Of a stretch of DNA of 64,000 bases, positions 52,519 to 59,213 are shown piece by piece; the first letter of the stretch is position 1, and each line of letters begins with the position of its first letter. The notes under the pieces are model-generated. The model saw only the letters and a program-made list of their open reading frames with translations, made no database searches and was not told the DNA's origin. A program made the translations under genes and the position numbers. Origin of the DNA: Streptosporangium sp. NBC_01495 (GTDB lineage: Bacteria > Actinomycetota > Actinomycetes > Streptosporangiales > Streptosporangiaceae). Location: contig NZ_CP109430.1 of NCBI RefSeq assembly GCF_036250735.1, positions 8,556,001 to 8,620,000 of the forward strand, in the 5' to 3' direction.

Positions 52519-52989
52519 ATGACTCAAAGCCTCCGGCTGGCGCCCATCACCCCCGCCAACATCGAGGTGGCCATCTCCGTGAAAGTCCGCCCCGACCAGG
52601 AGCGCTTCGTCTCGCCGGTGGTGAAGTCGCTGGCCGAGGCCTACGTCCACCAGGAGGTGGCCTGGCCGCGCCTCATCCTCGACGGCGACCGTCCCGTGGG
52701 CTTCCTCATGGCCTTCCTCGACATCGACTGGAACGGCGAGGGGGCCGACTTCCGGTCCGGCCTGTGGCGCCTCAACGTGACATCCGACGCACAGGGGCAG
52801 GGTGTCGGCCGCTTCGCCGTCGAATCGGTGGCCGCCGAAATCGGGCGGCGCGGCGGCACTCGGATGTACGTCACGTGGGAGCGGGGAGAGGGCGGCCCCG
52901 AGGACTTCTACCGGAAGCTCGGGTTCCGGCTCACAGGCGAGAAGAGTGACGGCGAGACGGTCGGGGTGCTGGATCTGACGCGGGTGTGA
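52519..52989 (+). CDS. GNAT-family N-acetyltransferase
   Basis: 156 residues with the acetyl-CoA motif AQGQGVGRFAVESVAAE and the C-terminal DFYRKLGFRLTG. Substrate unknown; relatives acetylate amino groups of small molecules. A 12-bp sequence CCACATGACTCA covers its start and occurs also at 52355-52366, 160 bp upstream, suggesting a duplicated 5' end. 52282-52518 shows no other gene. Confidence 0.9.
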   Translation: MTQSLRLAPITPANIEVAISVKVRPDQERFVSPVVKSLAEAYVHQEVAWPRLILDGDRPVGFLMAFLDIDWNGEGADFRSGLWRLNVTSDAQGQGVGRFAVESVAAEIGRRGGTRMYVTWERGEGGPEDFYRKLGFRLTGEKSDGETVGVLDLTRV

Positions 52990-53003
52990 TCGTGAACTGT
53001 CGT

Positions 53004-53030
53004 GAGGGGCTGACGCGGTAGACGCCCCTC
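53004..53030. terminator. Terminator between convergent GNAT and membrane-protein genes
   Basis: GAGGGGC (53004-53010) pairs with GCCCCTC (53024-53030); the loop is 13 bases. Confidence 0.5.
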
Positions 53031-53081
53031 GAACGTCACACCTGTTGTCGCGACACCCCAGGTGAGGGGATGCGATGGACT

Positions 53082-54017
53082 TCAAGATCCGGAAGGACCG
53101 GGAACGCGGTCGGGGGCGTGGGAGGCCTTTCCGGTGCGGGCCAGCCACGCCGTGACGCCCAGCAGCGCCGCCGTCGCGACGGTGACCGCCGTCAGACTCG
53201 CCAGATCGGTGAACCACGACCGCATGACGGCGACAACGAGAAACGGCGTCAGGATGGCAGCCGTCCGGCGGCCCACAGGGGAGCGCAGTGCCATCACGGC
53301 CACCGTGCCGAGGGCGGCCGGCATCAGGACGGCCCCGAAGACCTTGGGCAGCAGGACGCCCACGACGCACACGGCCAGCACCCCGCCCGCCCAGACCAGC
53401 AGCCGCCGGGACCCTACAGGGCCGGGACCGGGCGACGGCGCGAGGGTCAGCATCGCCGCGCAGACGCACGCCGGGAAGGCGGACAGCAGCACGCCGGCAG
53501 CGATCAACGGCCGCCCCGAGACGAGAAGCACATCGCCCACCACCATGGTTCCCTCGGGCAGGGACAGTAGCCAAACCATGCTCTCGGCCGCGTGCAGCGC
53601 CGCCGTGGCCCACGCGCAGGCGATCGTCGCCCATCGCCGCCCCAGCCACACCAGCAGCACGACCAGCCCGTACGGCAAGGCATGGACGAGATTCGGGAGG
53701 GCCAGGTCGAAGGCGAACCGTCCGGCGTACCCCGCGGCGCGAAACAGGCCGGCGCCGAACAGCGTGAGCGGGGCGAGGAGGGCGGCCAGGTCGACGGCGG
53801 CCCGCCAACGCCGCCGTGATCCGGGCGGCGCGACCCGGTGCAGCCGGATCGCCAGGCCGCCGCGCACCACGTCAAGCGCGTCCCGTCCGGCCGGGCGATT
53901 CTGGTCCGGAGTCGAGGACGCCAGCAGCACGGCGAGCATCTCCTCCTCGTGCCGCGCCCGGTGGTCCTTCGGGTACCAGGCCAGCAACCGGCGGTAGCGC
54001 CGTTCCAGCGCGGTCAC
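53082..54017 (-). CDS. Polytopic membrane protein partnered with PadR
   Basis: 311 residues with about eight membrane helices after a basic N-tail (MTALERRYRRLLAWYPKDHR), the permease-prefix pattern often seen in actinobacterial genes downstream of PadR regulators. GTG 54017 overlaps the padR stop (GTGA). No recognisable transporter motif; function unknown. Confidence 0.82.
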   Translation of the reverse strand: MTALERRYRRLLAWYPKDHRARHEEEMLAVLLASSTPDQNRPAGRDALDVVRGGLAIRLHRVAPPGSRRRWRAAVDLAALLAPLTLFGAGLFRAAGYAGRFAFDLALPNLVHALPYGLVVLLVWLGRRWATIACAWATAALHAAESMVWLLSLPEGTMVVGDVLLVSGRPLIAAGVLLSAFPACVCAAMLTLAPSPGPGPVGSRRLLVWAGGVLAVCVVGVLLPKVFGAVLMPAALGTVAVMALRSPVGRRTAAILTPFLVVAVMRSWFTDLASLTAVTVATAALLGVTAWLARTGKASHAPDRVPGPSGS

Positions 54018-54367
54018 AACGCCCCGCCGAGGGACGGCCGCGCGGCCTGGCCGCGGCGCAGCCGCGCGGCGGCGGTGTCGGCGTTCCGGCGCAGCCGTTC
54101 GGCCTCGGCCGACAGCCGGGCTGTGCCCTCGGCGGTGAGACGGTAGTAGCGCCGGGCCCGTCCGTCCACGACCTCCTCGCGGTCCGTCTCGATCAGCTGC
54201 TCGCCCTGGAGCCGGTCGAGCGCGGAGTAGAGCGTGCCGGCGCGCAACCGCACGCGTTCACCGGAGATCTCCAGGACATCGGTGATGATGCCGTAGCCGT
54301 GCTGCGACCCGGCCGCCAAAGCCGTGAGGATCAGGAATGTCGGTTCCTGCATCGACCTACTATTCAT
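54014..54367 (-). CDS. PadR-family transcriptional regulator
   Basis: 117 residues, winged HTH with HGYGIITDVLEISGERVRLRAGTLYSALDRL and the trailing helix RRYYRLTAEG, typical PadR. The start is ATG 54367 or 54352; the second has a short AGG. Coupled to the membrane-protein gene it presumably controls. The TATATATA dyad at 54369-54384 touches its start. Confidence 0.9.
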   Translation of the reverse strand: MNSRSMQEPTFLILTALAAGSQHGYGIITDVLEISGERVRLRAGTLYSALDRLQGEQLIETDREEVVDGRARRYYRLTAEGTARLSAEAERLRRNADTAAARLRRGQAARPSLGGAL

Positions 54368-54368
54368 G

Positions 54369-54384
54369 CGGTCTATATATACCG
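54369..54384. promoter_or_regulatory. AT-rich dyad at the padR start
   Basis: CGGTCTATATATACCG, inverted repeat centred on TATATA, directly ahead of ATG 54367. It fits a PadR-type operator and may double as a -10 region. Confidence 0.5.
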
Positions 54385-54410
54385 ACGATCTTAGTATGGA
54401 GCAACCGAAG

Positions 54411-54624
54411 CGCGAAAATCTCGAACGCCTTCTCCTCGAACTCCACCGTCACGCCGGGATGTGTCGCCTGGAACTGCTTGACGACCTCGGCCCTGCCCAT
54501 CGCGCTGTCGGCACCCTCGTAGTGCCAGAGTTTCAGGACGCGGGAACCGTCCGCGGCGGCCTTCCCGGTGCCGCCGCAGGCGACGAGCGCCGCGGGCACG
54601 GCCACCGGCTTTGAGGTTGACCAC
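54411..54624 (-). pseudogene. Truncated sugar-binding lipoprotein of an ABC importer
   Basis: A start of an extracellular solute-binding protein only. A GTG at 54624 has AGGAG before it. The signal region is broken: the lipobox part (AALVACGG) is in another frame from the start. Then comes VLKLWHYEGADSAMGRAEVV and HPGVTVEFEEKAFE, well matched to the N-terminus of CUT1 binding proteins, after which homology stops near 54411 and padR promoter DNA begins. Lies 11 bp after the GH31 gene on the same strand, so GH31 once led its own importer operon. Confidence 0.85.
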
Positions 54625-54634
54625 GCTTCTTCTC

Positions 54635-56932
54635 CTAGGTGGTGATGACGATCGGGACGCCGGACCCCACCTGCTCGACGCCCGCGATCCGCGCGCCCCC
54701 CGAGACGGTCACCCGCAGGCCCTCCCCCTCGGGGACCGCGGTGATCACGGTGTCCCCGTCGAGGTCCGAGATGACCGCGCGCCTCTCGCCGGTACCGCTA
54801 CCGGCGCCGTACGCGACCAGGGTGATCTCCCCGAACGGCCCGTCACCGATGGTCCCGCCCGGCTCCGTGAGGACGGGAACGATCGCGCCGCGCCGGACGA
54901 ACAGCGGGACGCGGTCCAGCAGCGGGGCGACCGTGACGTACCGGCCGCCGGGCAGGATCTCGCCCGTCCAGTGGTCCACCCACTCCCCCGCGGGCAGGTA
55001 GACCCTCCTGACCTGCTCCGGTGAGGTCATCGGCGCCACCAGCAGGTCGCGGCCGAGGAGATACTCCAGGTCCGCCTGCCAGGCCACCGGGTCGTCCGGG
55101 TAGTCCACGCACAGCGCCCGCATCATCGGCGCCCCGGTCCTGGCGGCCTCGACGGCCGCCGTGTAGACGTACGGCATGAGCCGGTAGCGCAGCCGCAGCG
55201 CCTCGACCGCCTCCGCCTCGACCCCGGGAAACTCCCAAGGCTCCCGGCTGGTGGTGCCGTGCAGGCGCAGCAGCGGGGAGAGCGCGCCGAACTGGGTCCA
55301 CCGGACGTACAGGTCGTCGGCGGGGCGGCCGGTGAACCCGCCCGCGTCGTGGCTCCAGAACGGGACGCCGGACAGGCCGTGCGCCAGCCCACCGCGCAGC
55401 GTGCTGCCCATCGCGGCGTAACTGGTGTAGGTGTCGCCGCTCCACTGCGCCGAGTGCCGCTGCCCGCCGAGGAACGACGAGCGCGCCCAGACCATGCCGT
55501 GCCCGGCGACCTCCCGCGTCACCTCGGAGACGGCGTCGTTGAACAGCAGCGTGTAGACGTTGTGCAGGTCGGTGCCGGACATGCCGTTGGCCGCGACCGC
55601 GTCGTGCGGCACGCCCTCGGCGAAGTCGGTCTTGAAGACCTGTACGCCCTGTTCGAGCAGCGGGCGGAGCAGTCCCTTGAACCACTCCACGGCGGCGGGG
55701 TCGGTGAAGTCGACGATGCCGCAGGCGGGGTAGGAGCCGTGCCAGCAGTCGGCCACGTACACCTCGCCATCAGGCTTTTTAAGGAAATATCCGCTTTCGG
55801 CGGCGTCCGGGAACGCCGGGCTGAGGTGGGAGACGTACGGGTTCATCCACAGGCAGACCTTGAAGCCCATCGCGTCCAGCTCGGCCAGCATGCCCCCGGG
55901 GTCGGGGAAGCGCTCCGCGTCCCATCGCAGGTCGGACCAGTGCCCGTCCGTCTGCCAGTACGTGTCCAGGTGGAGCACGTCGCACGGGATCCCGCGCTCG
56001 CGGATCCGCCGCGCCCTGGCCGTCACCCGCTCCTGGCTGTCGACGAAGAACCCCGAGGAGATCCAGGTGCCGAACGCCCACTTCGGCGGGAGCAGCGGGC
56101 GGCAGGTCAGCAGGTCGTACCGGTCGAGCACCTCGGACGGGCTCGGCCCGGCGATCACGTAGTAGTCGATCAGATCGTCGGGGACCACGATCTGCACGCA
56201 GCTGTGCGTGGACTGGCACACGTCGAACTCCACCGGCGTCCCGCTGTCCACCAGCACGCCGTAACCCCTGCTGGACAGGTAGAACGGGACGTTCTTGTAC
56301 GCCCGCTGCGACTCGGCGCCGAACGCGTCGTAGTTCCACATGACCGGCCGCTGGCCACGCTTGTCGAGCCGGGTGAACGACTCGCCGAACCCGGCGAACG
56401 CCTCGTCGGCGGGGGCCGCGAAGCTCTCGTGATAGCCGGCCACCGCGCCGCCCGAGCTGGAGCGGCCGAACGGCAGCGTGCGCAACCGGCCGCTGATGTC
56501 GGTGTGCCCCCGGTCCTGCTCCAGCAACGGCGCCCCGCTCGCGTCGGTGAACCGCAGATGCCACGGCGCCAGGGTGATCTCCGCGCGGAGCGAACCGGCG
56601 TCGAGCAGGATCGTCCCGTCGCGGCTCTCCACCCGCGCCCCGGCGAACTCGCCCGGCGTGACCAAGGAGATCGCGGCGGCCGACCTGGTCCGCGCGTCGG
56701 CGTCCTGCCCGAGCCTCACCCGGATCACGCCCTCACCCGCCACGCCCACCTGGACCAGGAGCGTCTCCTCCGCCGACGTCACGGCCTTCAGGATCACCCC
56801 GGCCGCGTTGGAGGCGACCGGCTCCGCCGAGATCAGCGCCGACAGGCCCTCCTCGCCGTGCGCGCGTACGGGCAGCTCAGGCGGATCGGCGACGAAGTAC
56901 TCGTGCGCGACCAACGGGGGGCGGTAGGGCAT
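54635..56932 (-). CDS. Glycoside hydrolase family 31, alpha-xylosidase (YicI-like)
   Basis: 765 residues, intracellular. Nucleophile Asp436 in VFKTDFAEG and acid/base Asp500 in QWSGDTYTSY; spacing and sequence follow E. coli YicI (Asp416/Asp482). TYWQTDGHWSDLRWDAERFP and LDRVPLFVRRGAIVPV also match. It would remove alpha-xylosyl residues from xyloglucan oligosaccharides. ATG 56932 has GGAG six bases before. Its promoter carries the ROK-type motif (56965-56993). Confidence 0.92.
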   Translation of the reverse strand: MPYRPPLVAHEYFVADPPELPVRAHGEEGLSALISAEPVASNAAGVILKAVTSAEETLLVQVGVAGEGVIRVRLGQDADARTRSAAAISLVTPGEFAGARVESRDGTILLDAGSLRAEITLAPWHLRFTDASGAPLLEQDRGHTDISGRLRTLPFGRSSSGGAVAGYHESFAAPADEAFAGFGESFTRLDKRGQRPVMWNYDAFGAESQRAYKNVPFYLSSRGYGVLVDSGTPVEFDVCQSTHSCVQIVVPDDLIDYYVIAGPSPSEVLDRYDLLTCRPLLPPKWAFGTWISSGFFVDSQERVTARARRIRERGIPCDVLHLDTYWQTDGHWSDLRWDAERFPDPGGMLAELDAMGFKVCLWMNPYVSHLSPAFPDAAESGYFLKKPDGEVYVADCWHGSYPACGIVDFTDPAAVEWFKGLLRPLLEQGVQVFKTDFAEGVPHDAVAANGMSGTDLHNVYTLLFNDAVSEVTREVAGHGMVWARSSFLGGQRHSAQWSGDTYTSYAAMGSTLRGGLAHGLSGVPFWSHDAGGFTGRPADDLYVRWTQFGALSPLLRLHGTTSREPWEFPGVEAEAVEALRLRYRLMPYVYTAAVEAARTGAPMMRALCVDYPDDPVAWQADLEYLLGRDLLVAPMTSPEQVRRVYLPAGEWVDHWTGEILPGGRYVTVAPLLDRVPLFVRRGAIVPVLTEPGGTIGDGPFGEITLVAYGAGSGTGERRAVISDLDGDTVITAVPEGEGLRVTVSGGARIAGVEQVGSGVPIVITT

Positions 56933-56964
56933 GAGGACTCCAGCGCTCGGGCTTCCTTTTGCTG

Positions 56965-56993
56965 AATTAGTTTTACGTCCCAACCAACAAAGG
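56965..56993. promoter_or_regulatory. ROK operator candidate, GH31 promoter
   Basis: AATTAGTTTT, 9-base spacer, CCAACAAAGG: same architecture as at 47053 (read on its minus strand: AATTAGTTAG, N9, CAAACAAATT). It stands 32 bp before the GH31 start. Confidence 0.7.
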
Positions 56994-57299
56994 TCAATGC
57001 CCTCGGCCTGTCACGGCCCTCTCGCCCCCGCCCCCGCCTTCCGAGCCGATGCGCGCGCCGCCTCGGATGCCGCTCGTCCGCCCCCGCCCTCCGAGCCGAC
57101 TCGCCCGTCGCCCCTCACGCGGCCCGTTGTCCCCGAAGTCGCACCCCGCACCCCCGTCCCCCGATGACGCGGGGGTGTGGGGTGGCTCCAGACGAGACAG
57201 GTCGAGCCGGGTGGCCCCCGGCCCGGCCGCGACGTCCATCGGTACCGCGATGTCATCGGGCCTCGTGTTCGCCGCGTCCACCCGCCGACACGGATTCGG
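56994..57299. other. Gene-free GC-rich stretch between GH31 and the FtsX-like gene
   Basis: About 300 bp. CCCCCGCCYTCCGAGCCGAY occurs twice, at 57031 and 57081. No supported gene, hairpin or RNA. Confidence 0.5.
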
Positions 57300-58157
57300 T
57301 CAGTCCTCGTTACCACCGGGAGCGCACAGGGTCCTGTCCCTCTCGACGATCTCCTGGGCGTTCTCGGTGAGGCACTTGCGGTTGAGCGCGTTGGCCACTC
57401 CCTGCAGTGCCTCGGCCGTCTCGATCACGGCGTCCCAGTCGGTGCCGGGTCTCATCTTCAGGGTGTACGACTCCTTCATCTTCTCCACGTCGAGGATGTC
57501 GGACAGCTTCCGTTGCTGGGGACCCAGGATGGACTGCTCCTCCTCCTTGCGGAGCAGGTCGGCGTACGCCTCCTGCTTGCTCACGAAGGAGATCGCCTCC
57601 ACCTGCGGCATGGCCCCGAGCGTCTGCTCGATCACCGCCTTGTCCTGCGGTGTGGTGGCCTTGCCACCCAGGATGGGATCCGGCGGAGCACCCAGGCCAC
57701 CGTCCTCCACGGCGAAGCCGCCGCCGCCACACCCGACGAAGGGCGAGTCGTCCTCGCAGAGGAACACCACGAGCTCGGGGTCCCCTTCGCGCCACGCCGG
57801 CCGGTCGCCCATGGCCGCGAGCGTGGACGGCCTCTCCTCGCCGGGCCCCCGTGCGATCACCGTCGTCGTCACCACCACCGCGACGACGGTGGCCGCGACG
57901 ACGATCGCGGCCATGATGCGCGGGAGGGGGCGGGACCCTCGCCGTGGCGCGGACGGCGGGCCCGTCGCGGCGAGCCTCCGGCGCGAGCCGGGCAGCCGGA
58001 TCAAACGCCGGGCCGTCGGCCTGGGCTCCCGGGCGGCGCCGTGTTCGGCCTCCCCGGCGGCGCCGTACAGGCGGTCGAGTGCCGAGGCGACGGCCTCGGG
58101 CCGGGGAGCGGGCTGGGCCTCGGCCCGGTCGCGGAGCAGGTTCATCTCATCCATCAT
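57300..58157 (-). CDS. Membrane protein with FtsX-extracellular-like domain, ECF sigma partner
   Basis: 285 residues. An N-terminal cytoplasmic tail of about 80 residues, a single helix (MAAIVVAATVVAVVVTTTVI) and an outer domain that resembles the FtsX extracellular domain: VVFLCEDDSPFVGCGGG, then TTPQDKAVIEQTLGAMPQV, ISFVSKQEAYADLL and MKESYTLKM. It lacks FtsX's own four helices. ATG 58157 follows AAGGGGG and overlaps the sigma stop. Probably an anti-sigma factor whose sensor domain was taken from FtsX; that function is inference. Confidence 0.8.
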   Translation of the reverse strand: MMDEMNLLRDRAEAQPAPRPEAVASALDRLYGAAGEAEHGAAREPRPTARRLIRLPGSRRRLAATGPPSAPRRGSRPLPRIMAAIVVAATVVAVVVTTTVIARGPGEERPSTLAAMGDRPAWREGDPELVVFLCEDDSPFVGCGGGGFAVEDGGLGAPPDPILGGKATTPQDKAVIEQTLGAMPQVEAISFVSKQEAYADLLRKEEEQSILGPQQRKLSDILDVEKMKESYTLKMRPGTDWDAVIETAEALQGVANALNRKCLTENAQEIVERDRTLCAPGGNED

Positions 58158-58890
58158 GTCGATCCCCCTTACTGGCGGTGTCCGTGTTCTTGGTGGCGAC
58201 GTTCGCGTTCAGAACTTCCCTGACCCGCTTGCGGGCCCGGTTCAGACGGGATCCGACGGTGCCCGAAGGGATACCCAGGGCGTCGGACACCTCCGCGTAG
58301 CTGAGCTCGCCGTAGGCGACCAGCAGGAGTACCTCCCGATCACCGGCTTTCAGCACGGCGAGGGCGCCCGCCAGGCGGCGCTGCGCGTCAACGCCGAGGC
58401 CGGCGTCGGCGGAGTCCGCCGCCGACGCGCCCGCGCCGACGACGGAGACACCGCCCGAGCCGGTGACGGAGGCGTCCCGGGCCCGCTCCAGGGCGCGGTA
58501 CAGACGCACCTCGTCCCTGCGGTGCCGTCTGATCAGGTTGGTGGCGATGCCGAACAGCCACGCGCGCGCGTCATGACGGGACAGGTCGTAGCGCTCCCGC
58601 TGCCGGAAGGCCGCGAGAAACGTCTCCGCCGCGACGTCGTCCGCGGCGTCGGCGCCCAGCCTGGCGGAGGCGTACCGATGGATCGCGGCGAAGTACCTGT
58701 GAAAGATCTCGGCGAACCGTTCCGGGTCGCGCAGCGACAGCCGGATCACCCCGGCGTCACTCGCGACGGCGGACTCCACGGCGGATTCCACGGACACGGC
58801 GTCCCCGGCCACGTCGTCCGCGAAGAACGAGGGTGGAAAGACCAGGTCGGGAAGGGTGCGATCGGGTGGACGATCGCTGTTGACTCTCAT
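58147..58890 (-). CDS. ECF-family RNA polymerase sigma factor
   Basis: 247 residues. Sigma2 (FAEIFHRYFAAIHRYASARLG... DDVAAETFLAAFRQRERYDL) and sigma4 (DREVLLLVAYGELSYAEVSD, GTVGSRLNRARKRVRE). A long N-terminal extension of about 55 residues and a Gly/Ser/Ala-rich linker between domains are above the norm. Followed by the FtsX-like partner with 11 bp of overlap. Upstream lie three 26-bp repeats. Confidence 0.93.
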   Translation of the reverse strand: MRVNSDRPPDRTLPDLVFPPSFFADDVAGDAVSVESAVESAVASDAGVIRLSLRDPERFAEIFHRYFAAIHRYASARLGADAADDVAAETFLAAFRQRERYDLSRHDARAWLFGIATNLIRRHRRDEVRLYRALERARDASVTGSGGVSVVGAGASAADSADAGLGVDAQRRLAGALAVLKAGDREVLLLVAYGELSYAEVSDALGIPSGTVGSRLNRARKRVREVLNANVATKNTDTASKGDRHDG

Positions 58891-58950
58891 GCGGAGGATG
58901 CCTTTCGTGGGGCAACGGACGCTGTTATTGCCCGCACCCCGCCGTCGTCT

Positions 58951-59028
58951 TCACGAAAAGGCTCGCACGACCGTCCTCACGGGAAAGCTCACACGACCGT
59001 TCTCACGAGAAGGCTCGCACGACGCCGC
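58951..59028. repeat. 26-bp tandem repeat (three units) upstream of the sigma gene
   Basis: Units at 58951, 58977 and 59003, type TCACGAGAAGGCTCGCACGA plus six bases, 60 bp before the ECF start. About 2.5 helical turns per unit. Confidence 0.88.
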
Positions 59029-59177
59029 CGATCCTTACCCGGCACCCCGGTGGCCCCAGGCGAATCCGGCCCCTCGCGCGAGCCGTTCGCGAGCGAGGCG
59101 ATCCGGGAGCCGGGAGCGCGGGATTCGGGAGCACAGGCCAGAGCCGCCCCCTTGAGCAGGGTCCGCCACGCGTGGAT

Positions 59178-59206
59178 AATTAGTTTAGCTACCATCCAAA
59201 TAAAGG
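59178..59206. promoter_or_regulatory. ROK operator candidate, GH42 promoter
   Basis: AATTAGTTTA, 9-base spacer, CAAATAAAGG: same design as the sites at 47053 and 56965. It ends eight bases before the GH42 start codon, over the ribosome site. Confidence 0.7.
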
Positions 59207-59213
59207 AGTGGCC

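Noticed and set aside
57011..57316. Small minus-strand frames between GH31 and the FtsX-like gene
   Set aside because: Arg/Gly/Thr-rich low-complexity readings in several frames; no start signals or family pattern.
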